Shown: piece by piece, positions 9,306-18,681 of the stretch
How the letters are laid out: each line of letters opens with the position of its first letter
How positions within the stretch are numbered: position 1 is the first letter of the stretch
NCBI GenBank assembly: GCA_002730875.1
Contig: PCBI01000015.1
Location: forward strand, 310,001 to 374,000
Direction: 5' to 3'
DNA length: 64,000 nt
Origin: Spirochaetaceae bacterium
GTDB lineage: Bacteria; Spirochaetota; Leptospiria; Leptospirales; Leptonemataceae
Notes under the pieces: generated by a model
Seen by the model: only the letters and a program-made list of their open reading frames with translations
Databases searched by the model: none
Told to the model about the DNA's origin: nothing
Translations under genes and position numbers: made by a program

Positions 9306-9486
9306 AAGAAACCAGCGCCTCCGTGCTATCCTTTCTGGCTACTCTTCCCTTTTTCGGCCGGGTCCCACCGTGGACAATCCAGAGTATCCAACCCAATCCG
9401 GTTCTGGAATTCAGGTGTGTCCTTTCTGCTACGGAAAAACTGGACGGTCCGGTTGTCTGAGTCTTCCAGATTGCTTACCATACTAT

Positions 9487-10077
9487 ATGACCGGCGGATA
9501 TCCATCCTCCCGAGAAGACATCCACAGGCTGCTTCTGAAATTCCCGGATGGCCTGAAACTCAAGCATCTGGATTTGCGGGGGATAGATCTTTCCGGGTTG
9601 GATCTTTCCGGCAGCGATTTTGGCGGGAGCGAACTGTCCGGGGCCAACTTTACCGGTAGTGGCCTGCGCCGCGTCTGTTTCTCCGGATGCGATCTGGAGT
9701 TTGTGACCTTTGATGAAGCCGATCTTCAGGGATCCACTTTTCATGCGGCCCATCTGAAGAATTGCTCCTTCAAGAAGGCCAACCTTTCCGAAACCTCGTT
9801 CATGAAAACCGATCTGGAAAGCATGCGCTTTTTGAACTGCGATTTTACCAAGGCATCTTTGATTCTTTCTGAAATCCAGGCCTGTCATCTGGTGGAATGC
9901 GAACTGGAGCGCTCCCGGTTCCACGGAACCAGGTTTATCGACACAGACTTTACCGATTGCACAACGGAAGGCACCCTGGTCCCCCGCGAAGATCGCGAAG
10001 GCCTGGAGCTGGTCCGCACTGAACTGGAGGATTTGCCCGAAGATTACACATCCGCCGACTACTACGGTACCATGTAG
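9487..10077 (+). CDS. Pentapeptide-repeat protein
   Basis: From about residue 20 the protein is a near-continuous run of A(D/N)LXX-type units (for example LDLRGIDLSGLDLSGSDFGG and ADLQGSTFHAAHLKN), about 28 units. This predicts a right-handed quadrilateral beta helix. No signal peptide is visible with this start, so it is probably cytoplasmic. The frame stays open upstream to 9283, overlapping ispG, but the added residues show no repeats and 9487 is the first ATG adjoining the repeat region, so the start is uncertain. Some such proteins mimic DNA and protect gyrase, but nothing here shows that. The C-terminal 40 residues are acidic. Confidence 0.75.
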   Translation: MTGGYPSSREDIHRLLLKFPDGLKLKHLDLRGIDLSGLDLSGSDFGGSELSGANFTGSGLRRVCFSGCDLEFVTFDEADLQGSTFHAAHLKNCSFKKANLSETSFMKTDLESMRFLNCDFTKASLILSEIQACHLVECELERSRFHGTRFIDTDFTDCTTEGTLVPREDREGLELVRTELEDLPEDYTSADYYGTM

Positions 10078-10250
10078 TCTCCAGGCTCGGGACCGGGCTC
10101 CTCCGGATCCTGGCTGTTCCCTGGAAGAATGGTGGCCGTCAATACCCACTTTCCGCTACCGGTCCGGGCGGCCGTTGCCCGATTCTCGGTGCCCTTGTGG
10201 ACCATTCAGTGGGATAGCATCGGAACAGAATAAGGCAATCCAGGAAGCGG

Positions 10251-10274
10251 CATTGTATGCTACATTGTATGCTG
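10251..10274. repeat. Two tandem 12-bp units in intergenic region
   Basis: CATTGTATGCTA is followed at once by CATTGTATGCTG. They lie in the 308-bp stretch (10078-10385) between the pentapeptide-repeat gene and the MaoC gene, in which I see no gene and no clear terminator. Possibly a short slippage repeat; function unknown. Confidence 0.6.
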
Positions 10275-10385
10275 TCTTGCCGGAGCATCGTCGCTTCCGC
10301 GAGCGTGGGCGTCTCCAGAATTACCACGAATTTCCCGGATTTCAAAACGGTTGCGTCCTGCGCCGCATAAGAAAATCAAGGTTTG

Positions 10386-11561
10386 ATGGCAAAGTTCAAA
10401 GCACCCACCATAGAAGAAAAGTCTGCATCGGTATCCGTGGATCTGTCCAAAAGACAGGAACGCCAGTACGGCCGGTATCTACAGGATTTCAACCAGGGCG
10501 ATGTGTTTATCCATCCCCGGGCTTTCACTGTTGATCGAACCTTTGCACAGGAATATGCCACCGTATTCCACGATGCATGCCCCCTGTTTCTAAGCGCCCC
10601 CTATGCCCAGGCTCACGGATTCAAGGACCTGCTGGTGCATCCCCTGCAGGTATTCAATGTCGTGCTTTCACTGGGAGTGCAGAACAACTCCGAGAAGGCC
10701 ATTGCAAACCTGGGTTATTACAACGTACAATTTCTTAAGCCAGTATATCCGGGCGATACTATCACGGCTCGCTCCAAAGTCCTGGACCGCCGTGAGCGGG
10801 GCGAAGGTAAGCCTGGAATCGTTCACGTTAAGACTCTGGGCCTCAATCAGAACGGCGAAGTTATTATCCAATACGAACGAAAGATCATGATCCCTCCGCG
10901 CAAAGGAGACGGTCCCACCCAGGGCGGCGACCCAAAGGCTCCTTTTCCGGAAGTGACCAACCCGGAAGTGGAACTACCTGAAATGGGCAAACTAAGCGCC
11001 GATATGATCGCCCACACCGGAAGCAGCACCTACTTCGAAGATTTCCAGGTAGGCGATATTCTGGTTCACAAAAACATGCGAACCATTACCGATGAACATG
11101 TTCCCTGGACCTATCGTATGGGGAATACCCATCCGCTACATTACGACAAGATTTACTCACAGTCCCTTTCCGGCCCTATGAGCGGGGAGCCTATCGTATA
11201 TGGCGGTCTGGTTTTTGGCTGGCTGGCCGGCATGGCAAGTCGCGATACCACCGAAAACATGCTCTGGGATCTCGGCTACACCGAGGGTTATCATACTCAG
11301 CCAGCCATCAGCGGCGACACCGTGGGATCGATTACTCGCGTTCTGGCCGTGGAGGAAGGACCTGTGGCCGGCACCGGCACCGGCATCGTTCATGCCCAGT
11401 TCATTGGAGTTAAGAACAAACGTCCTGCCGAGGTGCTGGATGAGCATGGCGAAGACCTGTTCATCAAGGAAAACGATAAGAAAAATCTGGGCAAAGAAAA
11501 GATTGAGTCCAAAATCTTCGAAATCGAACGCAAGATACTAATCAAGAAAAGGCCCGCATGA
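10386..11561 (+). CDS. MaoC-family double-hotdog enoyl-CoA hydratase/dehydratase
   Basis: Two hotdog domains in tandem: the first at about residues 30-180 ([21 protein letters not shown], the acyl-thioester hydratase pattern) and the second at 215-350 ([12 protein letters not shown]...[11 protein letters not shown]...[17 protein letters not shown]). This matches two-domain MaoC hydratases such as mesaconyl-CoA hydratase-like proteins; the precise acyl-CoA substrate cannot be read. The start ATG at 10386 has AAGG five bases upstream; a TTG immediately before is less likely. The stop overlaps the glpD start by ATGA (11558-11561), so translation is coupled. Confidence 0.88.
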   Translation: MAKFKAPTIEEKSASVSVDLSKRQERQYGRYLQDFNQGDVFIHPRAFTVDRTFAQEYATVFHDACPLFLSAPYAQAHGFKDLLVHPLQVFNVVLSLGVQNNSEKAIANLGYYNVQFLKPVYPGDTITARSKVLDRRERGEGKPGIVHVKTLGLNQNGEVIIQYERKIMIPPRKGDGPTQGGDPKAPFPEVTNPEVELPEMGKLSADMIAHTGSSTYFEDFQVGDILVHKNMRTITDEHVPWTYRMGNTHPLHYDKIYSQSLSGPMSGEPIVYGGLVFGWLAGMASRDTTENMLWDLGYTEGYHTQPAISGDTVGSITRVLAVEEGPVAGTGTGIVHAQFIGVKNKRPAEVLDEHGEDLFIKENDKKNLGKEKIESKIFEIERKILIKKRPA

Positions 11562-13522
11562 ATTTACACCGAAACCTGGAATCAGACAAATTTGATCTTT
11601 TGATCATCGGCGGCGGAATCACCGGTCTGGCCATTCTTCGAGAAGCCAGCGAAAGAGGTCTTCGTGCCTGTCTGGTGGAAAAGAACGATTACGGCTGGTC
11701 CACCTCCGGGGCCACCTCCAAGCTGATTCATGGCGGATTGCGGTATCTGGAAAACTATGAGTTCGGGCTGGTAAGAGAAAGCCTGCGGGAACGGAGAATC
11801 CTGGGGCTGGCTGCCGGTCACCTGGTCCGTCCCCTTTCTTTTCTGATTCCCATCTTCCCCTGGAGCCATCCCGGCCGCGTTATCATGCGAGCGGGTCTAC
11901 TGACCTATGACGTGCTTTCCTACGATCGAAACCGGGACGTGCCCGACGACAAACATGTGCCGGGCTCGCGCTATCTGAGCAAGAAGGAGATTGTAGAGCT
12001 GGATCCTACGCTGGACAGTCCCGATGTAAAATGCGGTTTCGAATACTACGACTATCAAAGCGTTCGCCCCGAACGGCTGTCCCTGGCATTCTTGAAGTCA
12101 GCCCTTGAAAAGGGCGCCGTAGCCTACAACCACACCGAGGCAGTAGAGTTCCTGGTCGAAAAATCCGGCGGACGCACCCGGATCAATGGCGCAAACGTAA
12201 AAGATAAAATCACCGGAAAGACGGCCACCATTCGGGCCTCGCTGACCATCAATGCTACCGGTCCCTGGATGGATCTGGTTCTGGGCCTCTTCGAAGATAA
12301 GCCGCGCCAGAAGCTTCAACGCTCCAAAGGCATTCATCTGTTGACCAAACCCATCATGGGCAAGCATTCGGTGCTGTTTCGCACTCGTACCGGGCGCCAC
12401 TTCTTTGTGATTCCCTGGGAAGGTCATAGCCTGATTGGACCTACTGATCGACCGTTTGAAGATCATCCGGACAATCTGCGGCCCACCGAACAGGACATAG
12501 AAGAACTCGTAAACGATGTAAACGATACAATCCCTGGCGCTCCGCTGAACAAAGAGGATATCCTGCATGTGCCCATCGGCATTCGGCCGCTGATTGCAGC
12601 CGGCGATGGAGACGGAAGCGGAACCTACAAAGCCTCCAGAAAATACGAAATCTACGACCACTCCGAAGAAACCATCGACGGTCTTATCTCGGTGGCCGGC
12701 GGAAAATGGACTACTTCTCGCCAACTGGGCGAAGATGTGGTTCTGGGCGCGCTGAAGAAGTCCGAACTCCGGGATGTCCTGACAAATCGTGCGGATACCT
12801 CAGTTCTTCCGTTGTATGGCTCGCCTGGCTTTGGAAACCCGGCAGACATTTATCGCGATTTTGCTTTAAAAGAGTACGGAATGGCTGGCGTTGCTCGCTC
12901 CAACCATTTGCACCTGATAACCATGTATGGCACCGAGCATGTGTCGGTTCTGAGACTCCTGGAAAAGGACCGATCCCTCGGGGCACCGGTGAGCAAAGAA
13001 AGGCCGGAGCTGGATGTCATGGCTCAGGTAGTCTATGCCGTGGAAAATGAAGGGGCCAGAACCCTGGAAGATATCCTGAACCGTCGCCTGGCCGTAGGGG
13101 CCTACGGCCCGATCGAAAAGTCAGCCCTGGAAGCCGTGGCCCGACTGGCCGGAAAGCATCTTAAATGGTCCAGCGCCAGGCAGCAAAAAGAGATTAAAGA
13201 CTATCTGAAGCAATTCCCCCTGGAGCATATACACACAGCCACCGGAAGGCCCGCCATAGAACTGCTGGGCAAAGGCAAGACCAGTTCTTCCAGATCTGCA
13301 TCCACCGGTAAGTCAGTCGGCTCTCGCTCGAAGACCGGATCCAGTAAAAAGACCGCCAAGAAATCGGCAAAGAAATCCGGAAAGAAGTCGGCAAAAAAGA
13401 AGACTGCGGGCAGTACCAAGAAAAAGCCATCAGGCAGCGCCTCCAAAAAGCGCAGGACACCGGCAAAGAAGACAAGAACCGCAAAGAAATCGGCCCGAGG
13501 CGCTTCCAAAAAGAAGCGGTAG
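11558..13522 (+). CDS. glpD: FAD-dependent glycerol-3-phosphate dehydrogenase with lysine-rich C-terminal tail
   Basis: This enzyme oxidises glycerol-3-phosphate to DHAP at the membrane and passes electrons to quinone. The N-terminal FAD fold has [17 protein letters not shown], followed by [17 protein letters not shown] typical of GlpD. The catalytic and cap domains continue to about residue 570. Residues 571-654 are then an 84-residue tail almost wholly of Lys, Ser, Ala, Thr, Arg and Gly with KKSAKK/KKTA units, resembling histone H1 or bacterial HctA/HctB-like proteins. No frameshift separates the two parts. The tail is absent from ordinary GlpD proteins and could bind DNA, RNA or acidic membrane. 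The gene is coupled by ATGA to the MaoC gene. Confidence 0.93.
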   Translation: MNLHRNLESDKFDLLIIGGGITGLAILREASERGLRACLVEKNDYGWSTSGATSKLIHGGLRYLENYEFGLVRESLRERRILGLAAGHLVRPLSFLIPIFPWSHPGRVIMRAGLLTYDVLSYDRNRDVPDDKHVPGSRYLSKKEIVELDPTLDSPDVKCGFEYYDYQSVRPERLSLAFLKSALEKGAVAYNHTEAVEFLVEKSGGRTRINGANVKDKITGKTATIRASLTINATGPWMDLVLGLFEDKPRQKLQRSKGIHLLTKPIMGKHSVLFRTRTGRHFFVIPWEGHSLIGPTDRPFEDHPDNLRPTEQDIEELVNDVNDTIPGAPLNKEDILHVPIGIRPLIAAGDGDGSGTYKASRKYEIYDHSEETIDGLISVAGGKWTTSRQLGEDVVLGALKKSELRDVLTNRADTSVLPLYGSPGFGNPADIYRDFALKEYGMAGVARSNHLHLITMYGTEHVSVLRLLEKDRSLGAPVSKERPELDVMAQVVYAVENEGARTLEDILNRRLAVGAYGPIEKSALEAVARLAGKHLKWSSARQQKEIKDYLKQFPLEHIHTATGRPAIELLGKGKTSSSRSASTGKSVGSRSKTGSSKKTAKKSAKKSGKKSAKKKTAGSTKKKPSGSASKKRRTPAKKTRTAKKSARGASKKKR

Positions 13523-13633
13523 GTTGATCCGCCAGGTCCCCTGGTTCTGGCCGGTTTCGGCGAAATATTCGCTGAGCGACAGCCTGCGGTCATGCTGGCC
13601 TAGAGTCACCCTGGTCTGCCGGGGCTCCGTCAA

Positions 13634-14329
13634 TCAATAGGCGGCCGGCGAGTCCGAAGAATCACTCCCGGATGCGGCAGCCAGTTGCGTCAGCAGATCC
13701 AGGGCAAAACGAAATCGGCTGCTTGACAATACCTGTTCCTCATTCTGGCCCAACGTCACCGGTCCTACCAGGTTGTAGTGCAAACGGAGAGGTCCGGTCA
13801 TCAGAAATATGGTTTCCGGAGTGCCGGTCACTGGCCCCTGCTCCTTGATCTCAAAGGGAGGCTTCAGAACCATCATCGGGATTCGAATGTTGTAATCTCG
13901 GATGTCCTTTTCCAGCCGCTCCTTGAGCAAAGGATACATCTCCTGGAAAGAAGGATCGCTGGATGCCTTGAGCAAATCTACCCCATTGGATTCCAGGTCC
14001 GGGCTCACGGCCAGATACATGTCGATCCCCAGGGATTGTGCCTGTTCATAGAGAATGTGTAACGCGGGAAGCTCTTCAATACAGGGAACGCAGGTGGGAC
14101 TGTAGAAATTCAAGACCACGCCCCGGGCCTGGATTTGTTCCAGAGGAATCTCCTGACCTTCCAGGGTCTTGCCTTCCAGTGATAGAATTTCAGGACTTGT
14201 ATGCACGCCGGGTCTACAGGACCCCAGGGTGGCCAGAGCCAGAATAAGGATGCCAGCGGTTCCGCCGAGACAGCGAGAGGCTTTCCGAGCCCGGGTATTG
14301 TATGACATTTCGAGTTGTGTTCTTTCCAT
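13634..14329 (-). CDS. Thioredoxin-fold (TlpA/ResA-like) lipoprotein
   Basis: A hydrophobic segment ends in LATLGSC, a good lipobox, so the mature protein should be lipid-anchored. The thioredoxin fold follows: VVLNFYSPTCVPCIEELPALHILYE with a CVPC redox pair. The cis-Pro region may be ETIFLMTGP near the C-terminus. Such proteins reduce disulfides or help cytochrome maturation; the substrate is unknown. The ATG at 14329 or 14308 gives a normal signal peptide. An upstream TTG preceded by AGAGGAG (near 14404) would extend it by about 25 residues. It is convergent with glpD. Confidence 0.8.
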   Translation of the reverse strand: MERTQLEMSYNTRARKASRCLGGTAGILILALATLGSCRPGVHTSPEILSLEGKTLEGQEIPLEQIQARGVVLNFYSPTCVPCIEELPALHILYEQAQSLGIDMYLAVSPDLESNGVDLLKASSDPSFQEMYPLLKERLEKDIRDYNIRIPMMVLKPPFEIKEQGPVTGTPETIFLMTGPLRLHYNLVGPVTLGQNEEQVLSSSRFRFALDLLTQLAAASGSDSSDSPAAY

Positions 14330-14627
14330 TTTGCTGTTCGATTCCTGTTTTCTGTTCTCTGCACGGGCCGCCTTATTCAGAGGGCTACTTCGCAACAATA
14401 TCTGCAATCTAAAGAATTCTCCTCTTCTTGACAAGACATCTGAGTCAGCTGGCCGGCTTTCCCTGGATACTTCCCCGTGGATCCGGGTTATCTACAGGGT
14501 ACCGAAGCATCATTCTCGCAGTCCTGGTTAACGACTGAATCACAAAGCATTGTGCGCAGAGGGCCTGCGACAAAGTCCGTGACAGAGCAACAAAGTTCCG
14601 GAAGTAGTTCCCCCGTCCGAACCCCGC

Positions 14628-15413
14628 CTAGAGCTTCAGTCTTTTGAATACAAACTCCGGAATGTTGCGAATGATCATCATTATGTAGCGCCACATCCAC
14701 AGAGTGTAGATTACGTTTTTCTTTTTCCGGATAGCCTTCCAGATGTCTCGGGCTATTTTTTCCGGGCTACCGGTGATGGGACCGGGCAATGGCATACCTT
14801 CCGTCATGGAGGTGCGCACGAATCCCGGCTTTATTGTCAGCACGTGCACTCCATAGGAATACAGATAGTTGCGCAACCCGGAAAGATAGGCAGTAAGCCC
14901 TGCTTTGGCCGATCCATAGTGATAATTGCTCTGTCGCCCCCGGTCCCCCGCCACTGAACTCACCACTGCGATGACGCCGTAGCCTTCTTTCTTCAGCATT
15001 TCTGCGATGGGGTTTACTGCATGAATAACACCGTTGTAGTTCGTTGTCAGGATTCTTTCGGCGGTTTCGTAGTTCGTTCGGGCCTGGTCTTCGTCCTGCA
15101 TGATACCGGCGAAGCACACGGTTAGTTCGGGCACTCCGTCCAGGGACTGAATCTTCTTTGCGATTCCTTTTCCGTCGGTGAGATCCAGGGCCAGCGGCTC
15201 CGCGATTATCTTGTGCCGGATCCCCAGATCCGAGGACTGCTCCCGTAGATCCTTGATGTTTCTTCCCGCCAGAATCAGATTCCAGCCCTGCTCCGCCAGC
15301 AGATGCGACATGGCGACGGCCATGTCCGAGGATGCGCCAATGATTAAGGCCTGTTTTTTCTTTAATTGAGATGTATGCGGTTGAATCTTTTCTTCGGGCT
15401 TTCGCTTTGCCAT
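14628..15413 (-). CDS. Short-chain dehydrogenase, DprE2-like
   Basis: This classical SDR has 261 aa. The nucleotide loop is ALIIGASSDMAVAM (a shifted version of TGxxxGxG), then CFAGIM, the catalytic Ser in VVSSVAGDRGRQSNY, and YHYGSAKAG with the active Tyr and Lys. The GDRGRQSNY...YGSAKAG block is characteristic of decaprenylphosphoryl-ribose 2-epimerase subunit DprE2 and relatives that reduce a 2-keto sugar on a polyprenyl carrier. Its DprE1 oxidase partner is not in this window, so the substrate is inferred only. The C-terminus ends with a hydrophobic/basic segment (WMWRYIMMIIRNIP) that may touch the membrane. Confidence 0.8.
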   Translation of the reverse strand: MAKRKPEEKIQPHTSQLKKKQALIIGASSDMAVAMSHLLAEQGWNLILAGRNIKDLREQSSDLGIRHKIIAEPLALDLTDGKGIAKKIQSLDGVPELTVCFAGIMQDEDQARTNYETAERILTTNYNGVIHAVNPIAEMLKKEGYGVIAVVSSVAGDRGRQSNYHYGSAKAGLTAYLSGLRNYLYSYGVHVLTIKPGFVRTSMTEGMPLPGPITGSPEKIARDIWKAIRKKKNVIYTLWMWRYIMMIIRNIPEFVFKRLKL

Positions 15414-15525
15414 GGTGCCCTAGGATTATACGAGGCCCTTTGTTGCCAATATTATTATGAACGGAAGGAGCAAATGCTCGGGCCGCTGATCGCGGCGGAG
15501 GCGACCAGATAAATGCAGATTGCTC

Positions 15526-15580
15526 TTATCCGCCTAATTGCCAGATCTTTGTCCACAGTCTTTTCCACCGGTCTTCCACC
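15526..15580. promoter_or_regulatory. Phased DnaA-box-like motifs upstream of dnaA
   Basis: Within the 378-bp intergenic region 15414-15791 are TTATCCGCC (15526), TTGTCCACA (15549), TTTTCCACC (15561) and TCTTCCACC (15572). Their starts are 23, 12 and 11 bp apart, that is, about one helical turn or two. TTGTCCACA differs from the consensus TTATCCACA at one base and the others at two or three. An AT-rich patch lies at 15447-15461. This could be a DnaA autoregulatory site or part of an origin. A further TTATCTACA is at 14488. Confidence 0.45.
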
Positions 15581-15791
15581 ACTAATTGAAGACTCTGCTT
15601 CGTACCGTCGTTGTCTTTGCGCTATGGGCAGAAGAACATGACTGTATCGTATTTCTTTATGCGACATAAGATTCCGGCACATTCTGGATGCAAGCCCGAT
15701 AAATTGCATTGTCGCAACGATTTGCAGGCATTCTCAGAGGGCGGATCCACTTGGTGAATACGTAAAGAAGCGAAGAAGGTTTATCGCAAGC

Positions 15792-17117
15792 ATGCTGGCA
15801 GAGAAAACAAATATAGAAAAGCGTGATTCCATCTGGGATCTCGCGCGACATGCTCTGTCCAGCCATTTGCCCGGCATCTTTTTCGAGCATTTCATCGCCC
15901 CGCTGGATTACCGTTACGACAAGGAGAGCGCTGTCCTGTATCTAATTGGCTCGGATCAAAGACGAATCGATCACATCGAAATGAAGTATGGGGAACTGAT
16001 CCGAAAAATCCTGGGCAATGTGCTTCCCGTTGGCTTTCGGGTGGAACTGATTTCCGGAAGTGATTTCAAGATGGCTCCCGAGTTGTCCTCCTCCTTGAAT
16101 CCCCTGCCACTTCGCACCGAGGAGTCGGCTGCGGGCTTGTCTCTGGCAGGCGGCCCGGACGCCAGTGTTCCGGAATTCGTCGCGGAAACAAATCTGAAGG
16201 AGCGAATCCGTAGCCTCTGTAACGACTCCTGGAAAGGAATTCTCTATATCTATGGTCCCTCCGGTGCCGGAAAGAGTCACCTTGCCCGGCTGCTTTCGGC
16301 CAGAGCAAAGAGCGCCTTTTTTAGTATGGAAGAGTTCATGGTTAGCTTTGCCACCGCTTCCAGTGAAGGGAAGCTACTTGAATGGAAGAAGGAAATCCAT
16401 AGCAAGGAGATGGTCGTCCTGGACGATCTGCAATTCCTGCGCAAAAAGGCGATTCGAACATCGGAGCAATTGAGATCTTTGATGGACTCGGCGCTTCAAG
16501 GAAAGATCCGGCTGGTGTTGCTGGCAGATCAGCCGGTGGCTCAGATAGATGGCGGTCCGGATCTTCGCTCCAGACTTCTGGAGGCACGTCCGCTGGAATT
16601 GAGTTTTCTGAGCGGTGATCTACGCCAGACTTTGCTACAGCAGTTATGCAATCGTATTGGATTGCGATTGCCGGGCGGATACTCCGCCTATCTGGCGGCC
16701 CGCATCAAGGGAGACCATAGGAAGCTGTTGAACGCGGCCCATCGATTGTCGGTACAGGGGGACCTACCGGAAGATCCGGCCTGGACCGAGACCTTCCTCG
16801 AGGATCTGATGGACTCTTCCGAGGCCATTCAACCCGAAGCGGTTTTGCAGTCGGTGTGCAAATTCTACAATGTTCATCCCGATCTGGTATGCTCCAGCGC
16901 CCGCGACCAGTCTGTAGTCCGGGCCCGACATCTCTGCGCCTTCTTCTTGCATAAGCTTTCCGGTTTGAAGCTCAGCGAGATCGCTACGATACTGGGGCGT
17001 AAGGATCATTCGGCCGTGCTTTACGGGATCCGAAAAACCGAGTCCCTCTTCAGCCAGGATCTGTTTCTTCGCAAACAAGCGGCCGCCCTGGAACGTCAAA
17101 TCCAGGATGGAGCCTGA
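15792..17117 (+). CDS. dnaA: DnaA-family replication initiator (chromosomal or paralogue)
   Basis: The 441 residues follow the DnaA order. Domain I (about 1-80) has SIWDLARHALSSHLPGIFFEHFIAPL. The AAA+ core has Walker A GPSGAGKSHL (155-164), Walker B VVLDDLQFL (208-216), a box-VII-like LRSRLLEARP (258-267) and sensor-II Arg310. Domain IV has VVRARHLCAFFLHKLSGLKLSEIA and GRKDHSAVLYGIRKTE (402-417), matching the DnaA-box-binding signature. The Walker A is unusual; DnaA normally has G-x-G-x-GKTHL. The usual neighbours dnaN, recF and gyrB are absent; a MORN-repeat protein follows. It may be the main initiator in a rearranged context or a second DnaA. Confidence 0.85.
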   Translation: MLAEKTNIEKRDSIWDLARHALSSHLPGIFFEHFIAPLDYRYDKESAVLYLIGSDQRRIDHIEMKYGELIRKILGNVLPVGFRVELISGSDFKMAPELSSSLNPLPLRTEESAAGLSLAGGPDASVPEFVAETNLKERIRSLCNDSWKGILYIYGPSGAGKSHLARLLSARAKSAFFSMEEFMVSFATASSEGKLLEWKKEIHSKEMVVLDDLQFLRKKAIRTSEQLRSLMDSALQGKIRLVLLADQPVAQIDGGPDLRSRLLEARPLELSFLSGDLRQTLLQQLCNRIGLRLPGGYSAYLAARIKGDHRKLLNAAHRLSVQGDLPEDPAWTETFLEDLMDSSEAIQPEAVLQSVCKFYNVHPDLVCSSARDQSVVRARHLCAFFLHKLSGLKLSEIATILGRKDHSAVLYGIRKTESLFSQDLFLRKQAAALERQIQDGA

Positions 17118-17330
17118 CCGAATCGGGCCGAAGCCGGTGAAGATTGGCCGAGCAGCCCAACGGATTCGAAACCTTGCATTCCGGGCCGCCCGCCCCATGG
17201 ATCCCTGGCGCCGCTTGTGACAGGACTTGAAATCCCTCCGATTCTTAGTATATTGGCTTCAGGCAGAGAATCTACGCGCGGTCACTGTCAAGTTGCCGAA
17301 AATATAACCGAAGATCGTTTAGAGGCTTTT

Positions 17331-18119
17331 ATGAATACCTACCTGAACCGAATCCTGCTTGCAGTACTATGCTCCCTGGCCCTTTCAGCCAGCGTCCTCG
17401 AGGCCGCTCCGCAAAGACCGGCCGGGGTGGACCCAAAGGCTACTTACTACACCAAATCAAAGGTGTGGTTCCTGACAGCCAACGGAGTCCGATCTGTATG
17501 GTATTCCAATGGTCAGCTCAAGGCCAGGGGCCCCTATTCGGACAACAATCGTCAAGGTGACTGGGTCTTTTACTACTCAAACGGAAAGAAGGAAGCTCAA
17601 GGCTCCTACAATGACGGACAGATGACCGGTACATGGGTCATGTATCATTCCAATGGTCAGAAGAAAGCCGAAGGTCCTTACAGGAACAACCACAAAGAAG
17701 GCAAATGGACAGTCTTCGATGAGAAGGGCCAGAAGACCGGTGAAGGAAGCTACGCTGCTGGCTACAAGCATGGCACCTGGACCGAATACTATCCCGGCGG
17801 AGGAGTGTTTTTTAAAGGAGAATACGTAAGGGATGTAGCTCATGGTCAATGGACCTACTACTACAAAGGCGGACAGCTCTATCAATCCGGGCAGTACAAC
17901 GCTGAAAAACGAACGGGCCCCTGGAAGATTTGCATCCAACCCGGCGGCCCTTGCGGAACGGAGAGTTTTTCTTCGCCTGCCGCTCCGCGCATATCCGGTC
18001 TGGGAAATGATACCACCCCGGCCTCAAATACACAGGATCCCGCCGAACTGCTGGACTCCATGGAAGGCAAGAAGGACATTCCTCCCTCAATGGAAGGAAA
18101 ATGGAGCACTGACTTCTAG
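17331..18119 (+). CDS. Exported MORN-repeat (YwqK-like) protein
   Basis: The chosen ATG is preceded by AGAGG and gives a clear signal peptide (NRILLAVLCSLALSASVLEAAP, cut near residue 25). The mature protein has six MORN_2/YwqK repeats of about 23 residues with the pattern G-x-W-x-x-Y-(Y/H)-x-(N/G)-G-x-x-x-x-x-G-x-Y (for example GDWVFYYSNGKKEAQGSY). The last 70 residues are Pro/Ser-rich with a Cys pair and no repeats. Function unknown; such repeats form extended beta hairpins. The frame is open further up to 17217, but those residues look non-coding. Confidence 0.82.
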   Translation: MNTYLNRILLAVLCSLALSASVLEAAPQRPAGVDPKATYYTKSKVWFLTANGVRSVWYSNGQLKARGPYSDNNRQGDWVFYYSNGKKEAQGSYNDGQMTGTWVMYHSNGQKKAEGPYRNNHKEGKWTVFDEKGQKTGEGSYAAGYKHGTWTEYYPGGGVFFKGEYVRDVAHGQWTYYYKGGQLYQSGQYNAEKRTGPWKICIQPGGPCGTESFSSPAAPRISGLGNDTTPASNTQDPAELLDSMEGKKDIPPSMEGKWSTDF

Positions 18120-18276
18120 CTAGAGTTTCATCGCCGATTTCGGTAGCCGGGTGATTCCTGGTTGCCGGTGGTCGCCAGTATTCACGGAAAAGCTTCGACA
18201 ACTTCTAGTTGTCAGTTTGATTAATGCCGGCCCGTTTACCGGTGGCCGAACTAGTCGAGGTCCATTGATCCGGCCT

Positions 18277-18669
18277 TCAGTAAAGGTACGGCTTCTTAAA
18301 CGCCCGGCACTCGTAGCTACGGTAAGGAGGGCCGTCTCCGGCAAAATCGATAATCCTTACAAACTGGCGGTCCGAGCGAATGCAACGTGAGCACAAAAAA
18401 GGCTTAGGAGTCAGTTCGCAGTATCGTGCGTCCCAGATCTCGTAGGCCTGGACCAGAGTTTCTCCCTCTTTCCAGGAATCAGAGATGGGTGGCGAAGCAG
18501 GCGCAAAATCCAGGGCCGGGGTCTCCGGCATGGCCGGCAATTTCGCAAAATCATCTCCGTTCAACGGATTGACCGCCAGTTGAAAGGCCAGTAAGAGCAA
18601 AGCAACAAAATTGAATGCAGCCCCTATCCCCTGATCGGCTTTTTGTTTACGGGGCAGGCGCGCCGGCAT
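18277..18669 (-). CDS. Small hypothetical exported protein with C-terminal Cys motif
   Basis: Not recognised. From Met at 18669 the protein has a basic start ([10 protein letters not shown]), a hydrophobic segment ([15 protein letters not shown]) like a signal or anchor, a Pro-rich linker, then a compact C-terminal part with [13 protein letters not shown] and a final YECRAF, that is, four cysteines in a possible metal or disulfide site. It diverges from pyrB with only 12 bp between start codons if pyrB begins at 18682, so the two would share one promoter region lying inside coding sequence. A longer start at 18732 would overlap pyrB. Confidence 0.5.
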   Translation of the reverse strand: MPARLPRKQKADQGIGAAFNFVALLLLAFQLAVNPLNGDDFAKLPAMPETPALDFAPASPPISDSWKEGETLVQAYEIWDARYCELTPKPFLCSRCIRSDRQFVRIIDFAGDGPPYRSYECRAFKKPYLY

Positions 18670-18681
18670 TCTTATGACTGG

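Noticed and set aside
13271..13522. Frameshift or assembly error explaining the GlpD tail
   Set aside because: The tail is in frame, has consistent codon use and a clean stop; no alternative start or ribosome site precedes a separate gene. Kept as a real fusion, to be confirmed.
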